From Armigeres subalbatus (taxonomy: Eukaryota > Arthropoda > Insecta > Diptera > Culicidae): a stretch of DNA of 64,000 nucleotides. The position numbers and the translations under genes were made by a program. Of this stretch, positions 1 to 12,359 are shown in pieces. Each line of letters opens with the position of its first letter. Positions within the stretch are counted from its first letter, which is position 1. The stretch covers positions 36,028,120 to 36,092,119 of the forward strand of contig NC_085141.1 of NCBI RefSeq assembly GCF_024139115.2, given 5' to 3'. The notes under the pieces are model-generated. The model was given only the letters and a program-made list of their open reading frames with translations, made no database searches and was not told the origin of the DNA.

Positions 1-795
1 GAAGCCGCCACGAAGTACATACGTCGCAAAGGATAGTCGGAAGAGGCCGGTATTGACGATGCGTCTTCGCCGTTTTGAGTATAATTCCATCTTATTTGAT
101 CCTGCTGCTGCTAAAGCAGGAAGGGAACATGCAATCAATTAGAAAAAGTACCAAATTAGTATGCTCTGATGCAATTCAACATAAACGAGGAGCCACAGCA
201 GGTCAGCCAGATTTTCCAGAGCAAGAAAATTAATTTTAAAATATTAATATATATGTATTAAATTAATGGGTTTCAACCGTATAACGGAAGTCGCATTCCG
301 GATGGATTAAATTAAACGAAAACAAATTATTAAAAAGAAGTGAAAAATCTACATTTCCTGTCGTTTAATTACAGTTCCGAAAAATATGGATTATTTTTTT
401 TTGAGAATTCCTTCGTAGATTTATAAACGTTTATAAATATTTTTTTCAATTAGTTAAATCAAACATTATACTATACTTGTTTTTACTTAAGATAGCAGGT
501 GAACTTCACTTTTTTCATTTATTTGGCAGGGTTGCATGTTCCACACATCTTCTGCCCTCCCGGGCGCTCAACAATAAAATGTCCCTTCTTTTTTATTCAT
601 AAATTAATAAGTGCAAATTAATATAAAATCAGTTCACTGTTTACCGATAATTGAAATTGAAAAATGTTGCGGCCTTTCGAAACATGCATGAACATGTCCG
701 TTTTTATTGAAATAATGACACATGGAGGATCGTCTGAATCGTCTGAATGCATACTCAAATTCGTTTGAAGTAATTCATAACATGTTTCAGATAAA
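1..795. other. AT-rich intergenic stretch, nothing recognised
   Basis: I see no coding frame with family resemblance, no RNA gene and no clear terminal repeat here. The sequence is AT-rich with short poly-T runs. It lies far downstream of the only host gene in the window. Confidence 0.5.
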
Positions 796-1149
796 CATAT
801 GACATCGTGGTGTATCAATTATATTATTTGCTATAAACATAGTCATTTGAACTGAGTTTGTGAAGAACATCTCAGTGATGTGAAATACATCAGACTTGAT
901 GGTGTAATTTGGAATGAAATATCAACATTCTGAAACACACGAGTCGAACGTGTATTTGTTATGGTTATTCATGGATGTGCATATCATATGGTAGTGTATC
1001 AATAATGAATTTGGATGTATACAATGACATTTGAACTGAGGATGTCAAGAACATCGTAGTGATGTGGATTGCACTAGAATTGATGGTGTAAGCTGATTGA
1101 AAATATCCATATTCCGAAAAACATGAATCGAACGTGTATTTTTTTATCA
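796..1149. repeat. Two-copy diverged tandem duplication, about 184-bp period
   Basis: Matching landmarks recur 184 bp apart: CATTTGAACTGAG at 844 and 1028, and GAACGTGTATTT at 946 and 1130. Between them the copies share a GATGGTGTAA block and an ATATC-A-ATTC-GAAA block. The copies are clearly diverged, so the duplication is old. There is no coding potential. Confidence 0.7.
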
Positions 1150-1525
1150 GTGTATATCACTTTTCAGTTATACACTGCAGGCTCCCTCTTTGTAATGGTA
1201 AGATTTTAGTTTCAACTAATTTTGAAATCAACAGTGAACAGAATTTTAACAAGAACAGCTCATGGCATATAATTCTTAAAATTTGTCAATAGATAACTGA
1301 CTAAACATTAGGTTCTATAAGGACCGAACCAGAGCGTTAATGAATAAAGATTCCAATGAATGATTAAATTTCTTATGATTAAACTATTCAACTCTATGAT
1401 TAAAGATTATGATTAATGATTTATTCATTTTTGACAATGATTAACGATTATGATTAAAGAATGAAACGATTGAAGTATGATTAACGATTACCGATCGCGA
1501 TTAAATGTTGACACAATATGTGTAT

Positions 1526-1931
1526 TATGCAACGTACACACCAGTCAAGCAGTTTGACGAACATTGACTCCGCCCCAAGAAAACGCTTCGGTTGCTGCTT
1601 TGTTTGAACGTGTGTGAAGTTGTTCGAACAACCATTTGACAGTTGGCGGCTCGGTTGGAAAAATTTAAAACGGTTTAATTTTGGTTTGACCTGTCGGGGT
1701 GGAGTCAAGATTCGCCGAACATGTTCGAGCATTTGTATAGTGAAGTTGCACAACCCCCATATATTTGTTGATGGTTGGTGCTCAAGTTGTCGCTTCGGTC
1801 GTTCGTGTGTGATATTGTTGGTCGAATAAATTGATTGTTCGTGCCGCTGTTAGTAAAACTTGATGGATGTTTGAATAAACGAGAGGTGGAGTCAATGTTG
1901 GTCAAACTGCTTGACCGTGTGTACGTTCCAT
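1526..1931. mobile_element. MITE with about 46-bp terminal inverted repeats
   Basis: The left end carries AACGTACACACC followed by GTCAAGCAGTTTGAC and ATTGACTCC. The right end is its reverse complement with a few mismatches, finishing GGTCAAACTGCTTGACC then GTGTGTACGTTCC. The interior is non-coding. ATGTGTAT lies immediately left (1518-1525) and recurs only after the next MITE (2695-2702), so the two MITEs share one outer duplication. Confidence 0.7.
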
Positions 1932-2694
1932 TAGGGTGGTTCAAAAAATCGATTTTGCTCCACAGTGCTCATCTGATTCTTTACCATGTTCTGATTGCCC
2001 TCTGAAAATTTGAGCTCATTTGGATTAAAACTGATTTAGCACAAGCCGTTTCAAGTTTGCATGCAAATTAGTATGAGGAAATTTATTTTTTCATTATACT
2101 GTTAATGACGTTTCACTATTAAGCGCAGGTTAAAAGAAAACCTACATGGCTAAAAGGGATACTTAACAGCTTTCACCCAATGAAACCCGCATGTTGATTA
2201 ATCGTCCCAATAATTAGTAATCGATTTTAAGACAGGTTGCGAATCTTTAGTCATGATCGTTAAACTTCTTTGAGGGCATCACTGAAATGTGCAGTGCAAC
2301 ATAGTAGCCTGAATTTGTGTGTGCTATCTTTCGCGCCACGAGCAGCAATGTTGCCTGTTGATGAGTTATGCAATTAGGTCCAGAAAACCACGGTATAGAT
2401 TAAATTCGATTACTAATTATTGGAACGATTAATTGAGATGCGGTTTTCACTGAGTGAAAGCTGTCGAGTATTCCTTTTAGCTATGTAGGTTTTCTTTTAA
2501 CATGCGATGGGGAAGCGTCATTAACAGTATAATGAAAAAATAAATTTCCCCATACTAATTTACAGGCAAACTTGAAACGGCTTGTGCTAAATCAGTTTTA
2601 ATCCAAATGAGCTCAAATTTTCAGAGGACACTCAGAACATGGTAAAGAATCAAATAAGCACTGTGGAGCAAAATCGATTTTTTGAACCACCCTA
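1932..2694. mobile_element. Foldback-type MITE, about 300-bp inverted arms, TAGGGTGG ends
   Basis: Arms of roughly 1932-2235 and 2400-2694 are reverse complements with scattered changes. They start TAGGGTGGTTCAAAAAATCG and include a poly-pyrimidine-free core ATTACTAATTATTGG. The short spacer is unrelated. TAG-G ends resemble hAT MITEs. The terminal motif is close to that of the element at 59379-60021. No open frame is plausible. Confidence 0.8.
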
Positions 2695-2844
2695 ATGTGT
2701 ATGAATAATGATTAACGATCGATATGATTAATGATTAATGATTATGAATAATCAAATTGATAGATTTGCATAGTGATCAATTATCAAGTAACCTTTCTAC
2801 CAAATCATGTTATTGAAGGTATCAAAATTGTATGATTATGATTA

Positions 2845-5800
2845 AAGAATAATATATTCATTTCATTTATTTAGTTAACATCTAAACAGATAACACTGAA
2901 TCAACAATTTGACGCCACAATGCACGGTTCGAGGCCGCATCTCTCCATCCTCGGATACGCCCCACGCTCGCCAAGTCGTTCTGCACCTGGTCTGCCCATC
3001 TCGCTCGCTGCGCTCCACGCCGTTTCGTACCTGCCGGATCGGAAGTGAACACCATCTTTGCAGGGTTGCTGTCCGGCTTTCTTGCAACATGTCCTGCCCA
3101 TCGTACCCTTCCGGCTTTAGCTACCTTCTGGATACTGGGTTCGCCGTAGAGTTGGGCGAGCTCATGGTTCATTCTTCGCCGCCACACACCGTCTTCTTGC
3201 ACACCGCCAAAGATGGTCCTAAGCACCCGTCTCTCGAATACTCCGAGTGCTTGCAAGTCCTCCTCGAGCATTGTCCATATTTCATGTCCGTAGAGGACAA
3301 TCAGTCTTATGAGCGTCTTGTACATGACACATTTGGTGCGGTGGCGAATCTTTTTCGACCGCAGTTTCTTCTGGAGCCCGTAGTAGGCCCGACTTCCACA
3401 GATGGTGCGCCTTCGTATTTCACGACTAACGTTGTTGTCAGCCGTTAGCAAGGATCCGAGGTAGACGAATTCCTCGACCACCTCGAAGGTATCCCCGTCT
3501 ATCGTAACACTGCTTCCCAGGCGGGCCCTGTCGCGCTCGGTTCCGCCCACAAGCATGTACTTTGTCTTTGACGCATTCACCACCAGTCCAACTTTTGTTG
3601 CTTCACGTTTCAGGCGGGTGTACAGTTCCGCCACCTTTGCAAATGTTCGGCCGACAATGTCCATGTCATCCGCGAAGCAAATAAATTGACTGGATCTGTT
3701 GAAAATCGTACCCCGGCTGTTACACCCGGCTCTCCGCATGACACCTTCTAGCGCAATGTTGAACAACAGGCACGAAAGTCCATCACCTTGTCTTAGTCCC
3801 CGGCGCGATTCGAACGAACTGGAGTGTTCGCCCGAAATCTTCACACAGTTTTGCACACCATCCACCGTTGCTTTGATCAGTCTGGTAAGCTTTCCAGGAA
3901 GCCGTTCTCGTCCATAATTTTCCATAGCTCTACGCGGTCTATACTGCCGTATGCCGCCTTGAAATCAACGAACAGATGATGCGTTGGGACCTGGTATTCA
4001 CGGCAATTTTTAAGGATCTGCCGTACAGTAAAGATCTGGTCCGTTGTCGAGCGGCCGTCAACGAAGCCGGCTTGATAACTTCCCACGAACTCGTTCACTA
4101 ATGGTGACAGACGACGGAAGATGATCTGGGATATCACTTTGTAGGCGGCATTAAGGATGGTGATCGCTCGAAAGTTCTCACACTCCAGTTTGTCGCCTTT
4201 CTTGTAGATGGGGCATATAATCCCTTCCTTCCACTCCTCCGGTAGCTGTTCGGTTTCCCAGATTCTGACTATCAGTTTGTGCAGGCAAGTGGCCAGCTTC
4301 TCCGGGCCCATCTTGATGAGCTCAGCTCCGATACCATCCTTACCAGCTGCTTTATTGGTCTTTAGCTGTTGAATGGCATCCTTAACTTCCCTCAAGGTGG
4401 GGGCTGGTTGGCTTCCATCGTCCGCTGAACTGACGTAGTCATCTCCTCCGCTGCCTTGACTTTCACTGCCTGTACTCTCAGCGCCATTCAGATGTTCCTC
4501 GTAGTGCTGCTTCCACCTTTCGATCACCACACGTTCGTCCGTCAAGATGCTCCCATCCTTATCCCGGCACATTTCGGCTCGCGGCACGAAGCCTTTGCGG
4601 GATGCGTTGAGCTTCTGATAGAACTTGCGTGTATCTTGAGAACGGCACAGCTGTTCCATCTCCTCGCACTCCGCTTCTTCCAGGCGGCGTTTCTTCTCCT
4701 GAAAAAGGCGGGTCTGCTGTCTCCGCTTCCGTCTATAACGTTCCACGTTCTGCCAGGTACCTTGCTGCAGCGCGACCGCCCGCGCTGCGTCCTTCTCCTC
4801 CAGAATCTGTCTGCACTCTTCGTCGAACCAATCGTTCCGTCGACTTCGACCCATATACCCGACGTTGTTCTCCGCTGCGTCGTTAATGGCTGCTTTGACT
4901 GTATTCCAGCAGTCCTCAAGAGGGGCCCCATCGAGCTCACCCTCTTCCGGCAACGCTGTCTCGAGATGCTGCGCGTATGCGTGGCGACATCAGGTTGCTT
5001 CAGTCGCTCTAGGTCGTACCGCGGCGGTCGTCGGTACCGAACATTGTTAATGACGGATAGTTTTGGGCGCAGTTTAACCATCACCAGATAGTGGTCAGAG
5101 TCGATGTTAGCGCCACGATATGTCCTGACGTTGATAATGTCGGAGAAGTGCCGTCCATCAATCAGAATGGTCGATTTGTGATTCTGTCTGCAGTGGTGAT
5201 CTTCAGGTGTACCGATACGGGAGGCTGTGTTGGAAGTAGGTGCTGCGAATGGCCATATTCTTGGAGGCGGCGAAATCAATTAGTCGTAGGCCGTTTTCGT
5301 TCGTCAGCCGGTGAGCGCTGAATTTTCCAATAGTCGTTCTAAACTCCTCCTCTTGGCCAACCTGAGCGTTCAAATCTCCTATGATGATTTTGACGTCGTG
5401 GCTTGGGCAGCTGTCGTACTCACGTTCCAGCTGCGCGTAGAATGCGTCCTTATCATCATCAGTGCTTCCGGAGTGTGGGCTATGGACGTTGATTATGCTG
5501 AAGTTGAAGAACCGGCCTTTGATCCTCAACCTGCACATTCTTTCATTGATCGGCCACCACCCGATCACGCGCCTTTGCATATCGCCCATCACTATGAAAG
5601 CTGTTCCCAGCTCGTGTGTGTTGCCGCAGCTCTGGTAGATGGTATGATTACCTCTAAACGTTCGCACCATTGATCCCTTCCAACAAACCTCCTGCAGCGC
5701 TACGATGCCGAATCCACGGTCCTTGAGCACATCGGCGAGTATGCGTGTGCTCCCGATGAAGTTGAGAGATTTGCAGTTCCACGAACCGAGTTTCCAATCG

Positions 5801-6305
5801 CTAGTCCCTTTTCGTCGCAGTGGTCTTCGCCGATGGTTCCAGTCCGTACTCTCTTGTTGATTGTTCGTTGCTTATGATTTTTAAAGGCTGGCTTGCAGGG
5901 CCTGACACCAAACCCCCTAAATTTCCGGAGGACCATTCCTCCTTATTTCCGGTGGACCATGGTGCACAGTTTCACTTAGAGTCCCTCGCTGGCACTCGGA
6001 CGATGATCAGCCGCCCCTAACATGGAGAACAGACGCTGTTGTGAGCCGATCCTGACATGGAGAACAGACGCTCAATAAGATTTGCACCTCCGGAGAGGAG
6101 CAAACCCCCTTCCCTGTCAGCATACGACCATAGTTCCCAACGGGGTTGGTTACCCGATCTTCTCTAAGGTTGCTCGTATCCCGGCCAGCATGAGGGGGTA
6201 GGGATAGGAGTTGCTGGGTAAGAGGCTAAGGACCGCGAGATGGGGTCAATTCTATTCCTTCCGGTACGCGAAGTACCAATGGTACGCTTTACCCAGCATT
6301 TGCCG
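2845..6305 (-). mobile_element. RTE-type non-LTR retrotransposon (LINE) copy, nearly full-length but decayed
   Basis: Read on the minus strand, a 5' leader (about 6305-5805) precedes a single endonuclease plus reverse transcriptase frame, then a very short 3' tail of TAAATGAAATGAATA-like words instead of long poly-A. A single EN-RT protein and a short-repeat tail suit the RTE clade, which is known from Aedes (for example JAM elements). The clade call rests on motif memory. The leader contains ACATGGAGAACAGACGCT twice (around 6020 and 6055). It sits inside the TGATTAA hAT-like element, so it is younger than that host element. I could not fix an exact target duplication. Confidence 0.75.
2882..5803 (-). 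pseudogene. LINE endonuclease-reverse transcriptase ORF, about three frameshifts
   Basis: The minus strand starts with an AP-like endonuclease (SWNCKSLNFIG, then IVALQEVCWKG, IIIGDLNAQVG and, after the first shift, NIDSDHYLV). Frame breaks fall near 5205-5280 and 4900-4955. The reverse transcriptase fingers and palm follow (NKAAGKDGIGAELIK, GYQAGF-like SYQAGFVDGRSTTDQIF, FVDFKAAYGSIDR). A third break lies near 3877-3925. The rest carries the active-site motif CFADDMDIVGRT and a C-terminal region ending VRWAGHVAR and RWADQVQNDL. The protein would copy its own RNA at a nicked target. FADD and the motif-A Asp (FVDF) survive, but AYDS has become AYGS. The frameshifts mean this copy cannot make the full protein. 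Confidence 0.88.
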
Positions 6306-6821
6306 TGCCGAATAAAAGCAATATATGCAATGATTAAGATTGATGATTAATGAATAAACTGAAAACAATCATGAATACGATTAGTGATTAATGATTAAAT
6401 GCAAAAATCTATGATTAACGATTAGTGATTAATGAATGAATCGTATTTTTTGTATGATTATGATTAATGAATAATGATTAAATAACCCATTATTCATTAA
6501 TCATGATTAAATCTATGATTAATCACTAATGCTCTGGACCGAACACAAGCTGCTTAGTAGACCAGTTGAATTTTTTTCTTGAAAGTCATTGAGAATCACA
6601 ATTTAAGGCATGTATGTAAATGAGAATGATATTGTTAGCTGTATCACCAAGTTCATAACTGAAGAAATTTAAAACTATTCAGATTTAGACTAAAGAAACT
6701 CAACTGTTCCTTTCTAGGCATGGCATAGGGAAACGTACCGTGCGATGCGTTCCAAAGGCAATTCGATAGATATTAACATTGATTATATTTAAAAAAAAAA
6801 CTTGAAGGGAAATATTTCATA

Positions 6822-7095
6822 CTAGCAGACCCGACGAACTTTGTTTCGCCTAAAATTGATTTATTCTCTGATTAATTCTCATGCTATGGAGAAATTGGTG
6901 TTTCATTTGTATGGGAGCCCCCCTTTCCAAAAGTGGGAGGGGTCTCAAACAATCTAGAGAACCTTCCCCAGCCCCAAAAACCTCTGCATACAAATTTTCA
7001 CGCCGATCGCTTCAGTAGTTTCGGAGTCTATAAGGTTCAGACAGACAGAAATTCATTTTTATGTATATAGAAGAAGAAAAAGAAGAAGAAGATTA
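6822..7095 (+). mobile_element. 3'-end fragment of a non-LTR element
   Basis: The stretch opens CTAGCAGACCCGACGAACTT and ends CAGTAGTTTCGGAGTCTATA, GTTCAGACAGACAGAAAT and a TATATAG/GAAGAAGAAAAAG tail. This order matches a very common 3'-terminal layout of invertebrate RTE/Proto2-like LINEs, which is recalled rather than searched. No reverse transcriptase is left, so it is a 5'-truncated copy. Confidence 0.55.
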
Positions 7096-7194
7096 GAAAG
7101 CAAAACACAATAATATGTCCAACAAATAATTTGCGAATGGAACTCTATTGTAGTATTGTTTAATAAAACAAAATTACAGCAGAAAAAAGTTATT

Positions 7195-7302
7195 TTTTGA
7201 AAATATCCAAAAAGGAGGACATTTTAGCGAAAAAGGAGGACATCTGATTTTCAATGAAAAAGGAGGACATGTCCTCCTTTAGGATACCATATGGTCACCC
7301 TA
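7195..7302. mobile_element. Solitary DNA-transposon terminus with AAGGAGGACAT repeats
   Basis: AAAAAGGAGGACAT occurs three times, followed by the palindrome GGAGGACATGTCCTCC and the end TATGGTCACCCTA. Read inward this is TAGGGTGACCATATGG, a typical hAT-like end. I find no partner terminus nearby, so the element is truncated or its other end has decayed. Confidence 0.5.
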
Positions 7303-10300
7303 GATGGGAATGACGCTCGTAGCTTTTCGGTAGCCTCGGGAATAATTCTAGTCCAGATGATCCACAATCGAAAGGCTAACAACAAAGGGGCTGGACTAGG
7401 TGAACAGGTTTTTGTCAGTTTTAGATACCCCTCAGCGTGTACAATGGTTCATATAAATTTTCGAAAATGTGTTTGAAACGTGGACACCCTAGGACCCTAA
7501 CCCTAACTGTGGGGAATAAAGTGAGTTTGAAAAAAGCATATGGATAAAGTGCAACGTATTTCTTAATTCTTACTCATGATTAAAATAACGAAATAAACTA
7601 AAATATTTAAAAATGCCATTAATAAAAAAAAAATGATAACGAATTTGAAATTCAATCGTAGTTGGAATTCGAAATGCCAGCATACTAAGAAGCTAATGAG
7701 AAGAAAATTGAAATTCAATCTCAGTAGGCTGACAGGAATTCTAGATTATTCGAACGGTGAACACAAACGATCATTCAGTGTTCTGTTTTGAGGCGTGAAC
7801 ATGCGAATTATCTTTCGGTGTTCCGCGCTTGTTTTCGTTGGTAAAAGGCAAATCGGAAGACGAATTTGCTTCGCTACGACAGTAACATTTTGGTTTTATA
7901 CTGGCTTTATAACACTCTACACTTTTACGTGGTGTGCTACGGTGTAAGATTTACCACGGTCACATTGCCAGCTACAGACAAATCCTGACCCAACGAATAC
8001 CTTCCAATTATCCAACTCCGTGGTACTTATGAAAGTGTAGCTGAGTCGAGAGCCTCTCGTTAAATATCACATCAACATTTCCTTCCCCTTTCCCTAGTTG
8101 TGGTACAGATGGGCGTAGTCCGGAGTAGTAATCCTAACGCTTTTGTAATTTTTGTCGTGGATTGAAATCAAGAACTACACCTACCTTGATATCAATCTGG
8201 ACAGAAATTTCAAAAGAAACGTGAGTTTTACTTCACTTTCATTAATTTCATATATTTGTATTTGAATATTTTCTTACTTTCGTATGTTTTTATTTTTATT
8301 TTATCTTGTTTTCATATTTTCGTTTCTTCGTGTGTTCATATTTTCATATATTGATATTTTCATATATTTATTTTTTCATATTTTCATAATTTCGTATTCT
8401 TATATTTTTTGTTGCTTACGACTACTACTTTTATAACGACTACTACTTGATAATGTGATCTGCGCTTCATAGCTTTGTTGAAGAAAATGCAATCGTGAAA
8501 TCGAGCCGATGTACATAACTACCTACCTATTTCGGTCCAGAATCCTTCGTGCACCTGTCGAAGATTTCGGCAACGTACATGTGCTCCTACAAAAATGTAC
8601 GTTCGAATGCAGCACCCATAACAGCCCCAGAGATCGTTCTAAAATGGTAGTTGTGATATCAAAAGAAATGATAGCTGTTTGAAATAATACATGTTCATTA
8701 GATTGTTGTGTCACTGTTGCCAATATTTTTATTAGAGATCCACTATCTTCTCCATTATTCGATTTAAGTTAATGTACTATCATAAAGTCTATTGTACACA
8801 ATCAATTCTCAGATTTCGTCTCTTTGGCTTCGATCTACTATTCTTATAAATTACAATATCTACTAGCTCCGTACAACGGTATTTTTACTTGAACAATTTT
8901 CATTTCCAATTCGACATTAGTTTCTCGCTAAACAACGACAATCAACAAATCTATCAATTTTAGCAATCCTTTGGATTCATCTGTAGAAAATTCGATATAA
9001 ACAGTCTACAACACAAACATTGTGACATCAACCTGTATGCTTGAGCTTCCGTTAAATGAAAGATAGTGCGATCATCAAAAGCGACTTATAAAAATACCTT
9101 CTCTATTAGTCTTTCACTTTGAATGCATCTGTGCCGTTTTCACTAAGTTGATAGAGTTCTCTTCCAGTAGTTGTCCTAATATGGAGCAAAACTAAGTTTC
9201 GCTATCGTCCTTTCTTTGTGTTTAAATTATGAAGTTACTTTTTCGCTACTTGGTCTGTATCAGGAATTTCTCGTAAAAACCTTGTCGTTAATTGACAGCC
9301 TCGTTTTGCCATTTGGTCTTTTTTTAGACATTCGTCAGCCCATGTATTAATTGTTTCGGTTTTATTCGTTTTATTTCACTACAATTTACATGGAACTGTT
9401 CCATAGTTTTCCATTCTTTTAGTTAGATATCTTCCTAGGAGATAAAAGCTAAACAACGAAAGTTGGGGGTTTGCTGACTTCTATTTCTCTAACGGTTTGT
9501 TGTACTTTACGAAGCGTACGACAGTAATGACAATTTGTTATGATTTACAGAACAAAATATCTAATAGTATAGATCAGTCGAATTCACAGTATGGATCATG
9601 GATGAACTATTTGGTATGTTTGCCATTATGTAGATTGCTTCGGAAAACAGTAGATATACGTTTAGAAAGAATGTTATCAGAACCAAAAAATAGAGAATAT
9701 AAGAATATATGTAATCAAAATAGAATGAATATAATCAGAAAAAAAAACCATAATTAGCCTCGATTATATTGACTTTTATCGCTGAAAGTACCTCTCAATT
9801 AAACTTTCGTTTAAAATTCGAACAAAGTTTAAAACTAAGTCGAATCCGACTAATTTTCATTGAAAATGGAACAACTCAAAATTAGAGTAGAAGATATTAA
9901 AGTCGCCTCTCCACATCGCGATATTGAACCATCGAGGTAAAGAGATAGCGAGGACGAGGAACGAAAGAAAAATCGAAATGGGTACTAGATCGAAAAAGGC
10001 TTGTTTCTATGAAAAACTTCAAGCAATCAAATGACTTCTCTTGTTTTCGATGTGTTTGGTATTGTCCAAAGATGGTCTAGTAGCCCAAAAATTTTGATAT
10101 ATCGACATATGGAGAAGGAATCCTGAACAAATATGACCAGAAGACATCAAGATAGAGATATATCGTGATAAGGGGGGGGGGGCGTATGGAGATGTATAAT
10201 AGCCAAATGTTTGTAGAATGAAGGGACCGAGAAAACCATCGAAATAGAGGAGAGAGATGTCGCGATATAGTACATCGAGATGTAGAGAGTAGACTGTACT

Positions 10301-10390
10301 TCAATAAAATGATAATTGCACTTTTTCTGTAGAATGCATTCAGATAGATAGATAAATTTGTTTCCCAGCCTTTCTCGAGCATGAGCATGA
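7303..10390. other. Intergenic DNA without recognisable genes; T-rich tract inside
   Basis: Short open frames on both strands show no family motif. Positions 8225-8425 are a T-rich low-complexity tract (TTTTCATATTTTCGT-like words). Around 7890-8130 a GC-richer block (CACTCTACACTTTTACG, ACCACGGTCACATTGCC) has the look of a dispersed mosquito repeat, but I cannot name it. A run of ten G begins near 10171. AATTRGCCTYGATTATRTTGA-like DNA near 9750 recurs near 23600, which suggests a dispersed repeat. Confidence 0.45.
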
Positions 10391-11655
10391 GCATGATTGA
10401 CCGCCCACGGTTGCTACTCCGTTATTGCCAGGCCAGCTGTAATTACACAGAGAACCAACAGATAAAGTTTGGGACTAACATCATCTTCAATGTGTAAGAA
10501 CTGGTGACCCAAGAATAAGCAATACCAGCGCCAGCCGTGTCCGAATGCAGGTCAATTGAGGAATGGGTAGGAGAATGTTGACATGATTCTCGCTTTGATA
10601 GAAGCCGACGAGTCATCTGCACTTCCACGAGAAATCACTGGGATGTTGGATATACGGGGTAGGGAGTGTGGCAGGGTTCGTTTTGGTAAACGGTATGCCG
10701 TGTATAGCGTGTAGTTTAATCGATAAAAACAAAACTAATAATTTTAATTTAGGGCCGCACAAAGCAGAACAAAATTTCGGTGACCGGTTGATCGTTCTGC
10801 TTAGGCTTTGAAGAAAAATGGACGCGATCTACGATCGTTCTATGTCCTGCAAAACACAAACAAACCTGCACTTTATTATTAATTTACCCATCCGCGCAAC
10901 AGAATTGGACATTTAGATAATCGCGCGATCATTTTATTTCCAATACAAAGCTTAGCTTAGCTTAGTTTAGACTGACTGTACATATCAATGGTTGCTACTC
11001 CGTCTTGTTCTATTGTTCATCCTTCGCGAGGATAAACAATCAATCGCTCAAAGTGTGCTCATTTGTATTTTCGTTTAAGCGTTCACGTCATCATTTCTTG
11101 AACGTAAGGAAAGCAGAAAAAATTTCGATTAGAATTGTAAACAAGGGGATATTCACGGTTGTTCAGCTACAATGTTATCGGAAAGCTAATGTCAATCGGC
11201 ATACCTTATTTAATCTCAATTTGAAGAATGCACAGCCAGACATATTTCGTTAATTACGATTAGTCGTTTATTTTTACTTTCTTTTGCGTGGGTTATGAGT
11301 ATGTTTTTATTTAGTTTTTTTAATAGGGCATAGGGAAAATATTAAAAAAATATTGATTATAGTAGTAATGGATGAGACATAGTGAGATGCGAAATCAAGA
11401 TCAAAAGGTGTCTGGTTTTTAAATATGTTCCAAAAAGTTACTGTCAATCATAAGTCAGTTGTATTTGAAGCAACTTGTGTCAGTTCAAAGTCCCAAGCAA
11501 GTTCCGACATAGTGTTGTATGTATATCTCAACAAAACTATATGTCTACCCTTGGGCCTAATGGCTCCGCTTAAAAGCAACAAATGTATATAAATTGCTGA
11601 ATCTTAAACCGGATCAGCTCCCAGTTGATAATCACAATTGATTTGCAGAACATTA
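10391..11655. other. Intergenic DNA with two GGTTGCTACTCCGT-containing repeat fragments
   Basis: GGTTGCTACTCCGT occurs at about 10409 and 10989. Each is preceded by a short simple repeat (GAGCAT units near 10380, AGCTTAGCTTAG near 10955). The arrangement suggests ends of one dispersed repeat family. No gene is recognised; the small frames at 10443-10628 and 11005-11253 show no known motif. Confidence 0.4.
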
Positions 11656-11658
11656 TAC

Positions 11659-11711
11659 TTTTTTTTGTCTTTATTTGAGAGGTTTTCAGCCCTAGGCTGG
11701 CTCACCTCTTT
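11659..11711 (-). mobile_element. 3' end of a retroposon with conserved hairpin tail
   Basis: On the minus strand this reads GAGGTGAGCCAGCCTAGGG, CTGAAAACCTCT, AAATAAAG and then a poly-A-like run. Complementary blocks flank the centre (GAGGT...ACCTC and AGCC.AGCCTAGGGCT). Similar tails occur at 15365-15414 and 61743-61796 on the plus strand. This points to LINE or SINE copies that share a 3' end recognised by one reverse transcriptase. Confidence 0.55.
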
Positions 11712-12011
11712 GACATAAAACTTCACATGGATGCTGTTCTAAAGATGCAGTTCTGAATCTAATTTAAACTGGAAAAATCTAAATAAAAAATGCCGTCGGA
11801 ATGAAGTAGAAATCATAAATATCACCATCTGCAAGGGTTTTCAGACCTGGAGTTTAATCATTATATAATCCAGGGTAGAGGGTCTTGTTCGCATCCCGGA
11901 TCCCGGGATTTTTCATGCAAATCCCGGGATTTCCCGAAAATAAAAAATACATGATAACAAAAATATTTAAGATAAATTAATGAATGTATGTTCTGCATAA
12001 TTGCACCGATT

Positions 12012-12359
12012 CTAGTTTGTTAGCCCATCGGCTTTTATTTTCCCGCATGTCTTATGCACACCCATACATACAAACATACACAAACAAGCAATCACAGATA
12101 TCTTCTCAATTCGTCGAGAGAGTGATGAGTAACAATATAGGTCTCCTAGCCTTCTGACTATTTTGTTTTTGGAGCGAACATACAGCTGATGAAAATAAGG
12201 AATCAGCTTTCCAGATTTCACAATAATCGAAGCGCCATCCGATGTGCGATCAACTGCGGCTACGAAATTGTGTTCAATGTCACAACTCGTTAACAGCTGT
12301 TCCACGGATTGCTTTATCTTCTCCGCCGGAAACGATCCGTAAAGCCGAAGTTGTCCCAA
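12012..12359 (-). pseudogene. hAT-type transposase fragment
   Basis: The frame contains SCDIEHNFVAAVDRTSDGAS, then IIVKSGKLIPYFHQLY. It resembles the part of hAT transposases around the second catalytic Asp, where a D-(A/T)(S/A)-N/G pattern is followed by a (K/R)-LP--HQLC-AH block. Here the expected Cys-Ala-His tail is lost after HQLY and the frame drifts into unrelated sequence. No zinc finger or dimerisation region is recognisable nearby. The assignment rests on motif memory only. Confidence 0.4.

Larger units (their letters stand above)
1330..6536. mobile_element. hAT-like non-autonomous element made of TGATTAA repeats, broken by nested insertions
   Basis: The ends are inverted copies (CAGAGCGTTAATGAATAA left, CAGAGCATTAGTGATTAA read inward from the right). 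They are flanked by an exact 8-bp direct repeat GACCGAAC (1322-1329 and 6537-6544). An 8-bp target duplication and CAGRG-type ends are hAT hallmarks. The element's own DNA is a low-complexity mix of ATGATTAA/ATGATTAACGATTA words, seen at about 1330-1517, 2703-2860 and 6310-6536. The rest of the interval is two MITEs and one LINE that inserted later. It encodes no transposase, so it would depend on one supplied in trans. Confidence 0.8.

Noticed and set aside
2909..5321. Plus-strand frames opposite the LINE, e.g. 179 and 211 codons
   Set aside because: Antisense shadows of the minus-strand endonuclease and reverse transcriptase.
7480..7506. Interstitial telomere repeat (CCCTAACCCTAA)
   Set aside because: Only about two units, and dipterans are not expected to use TTAGGG telomeres.
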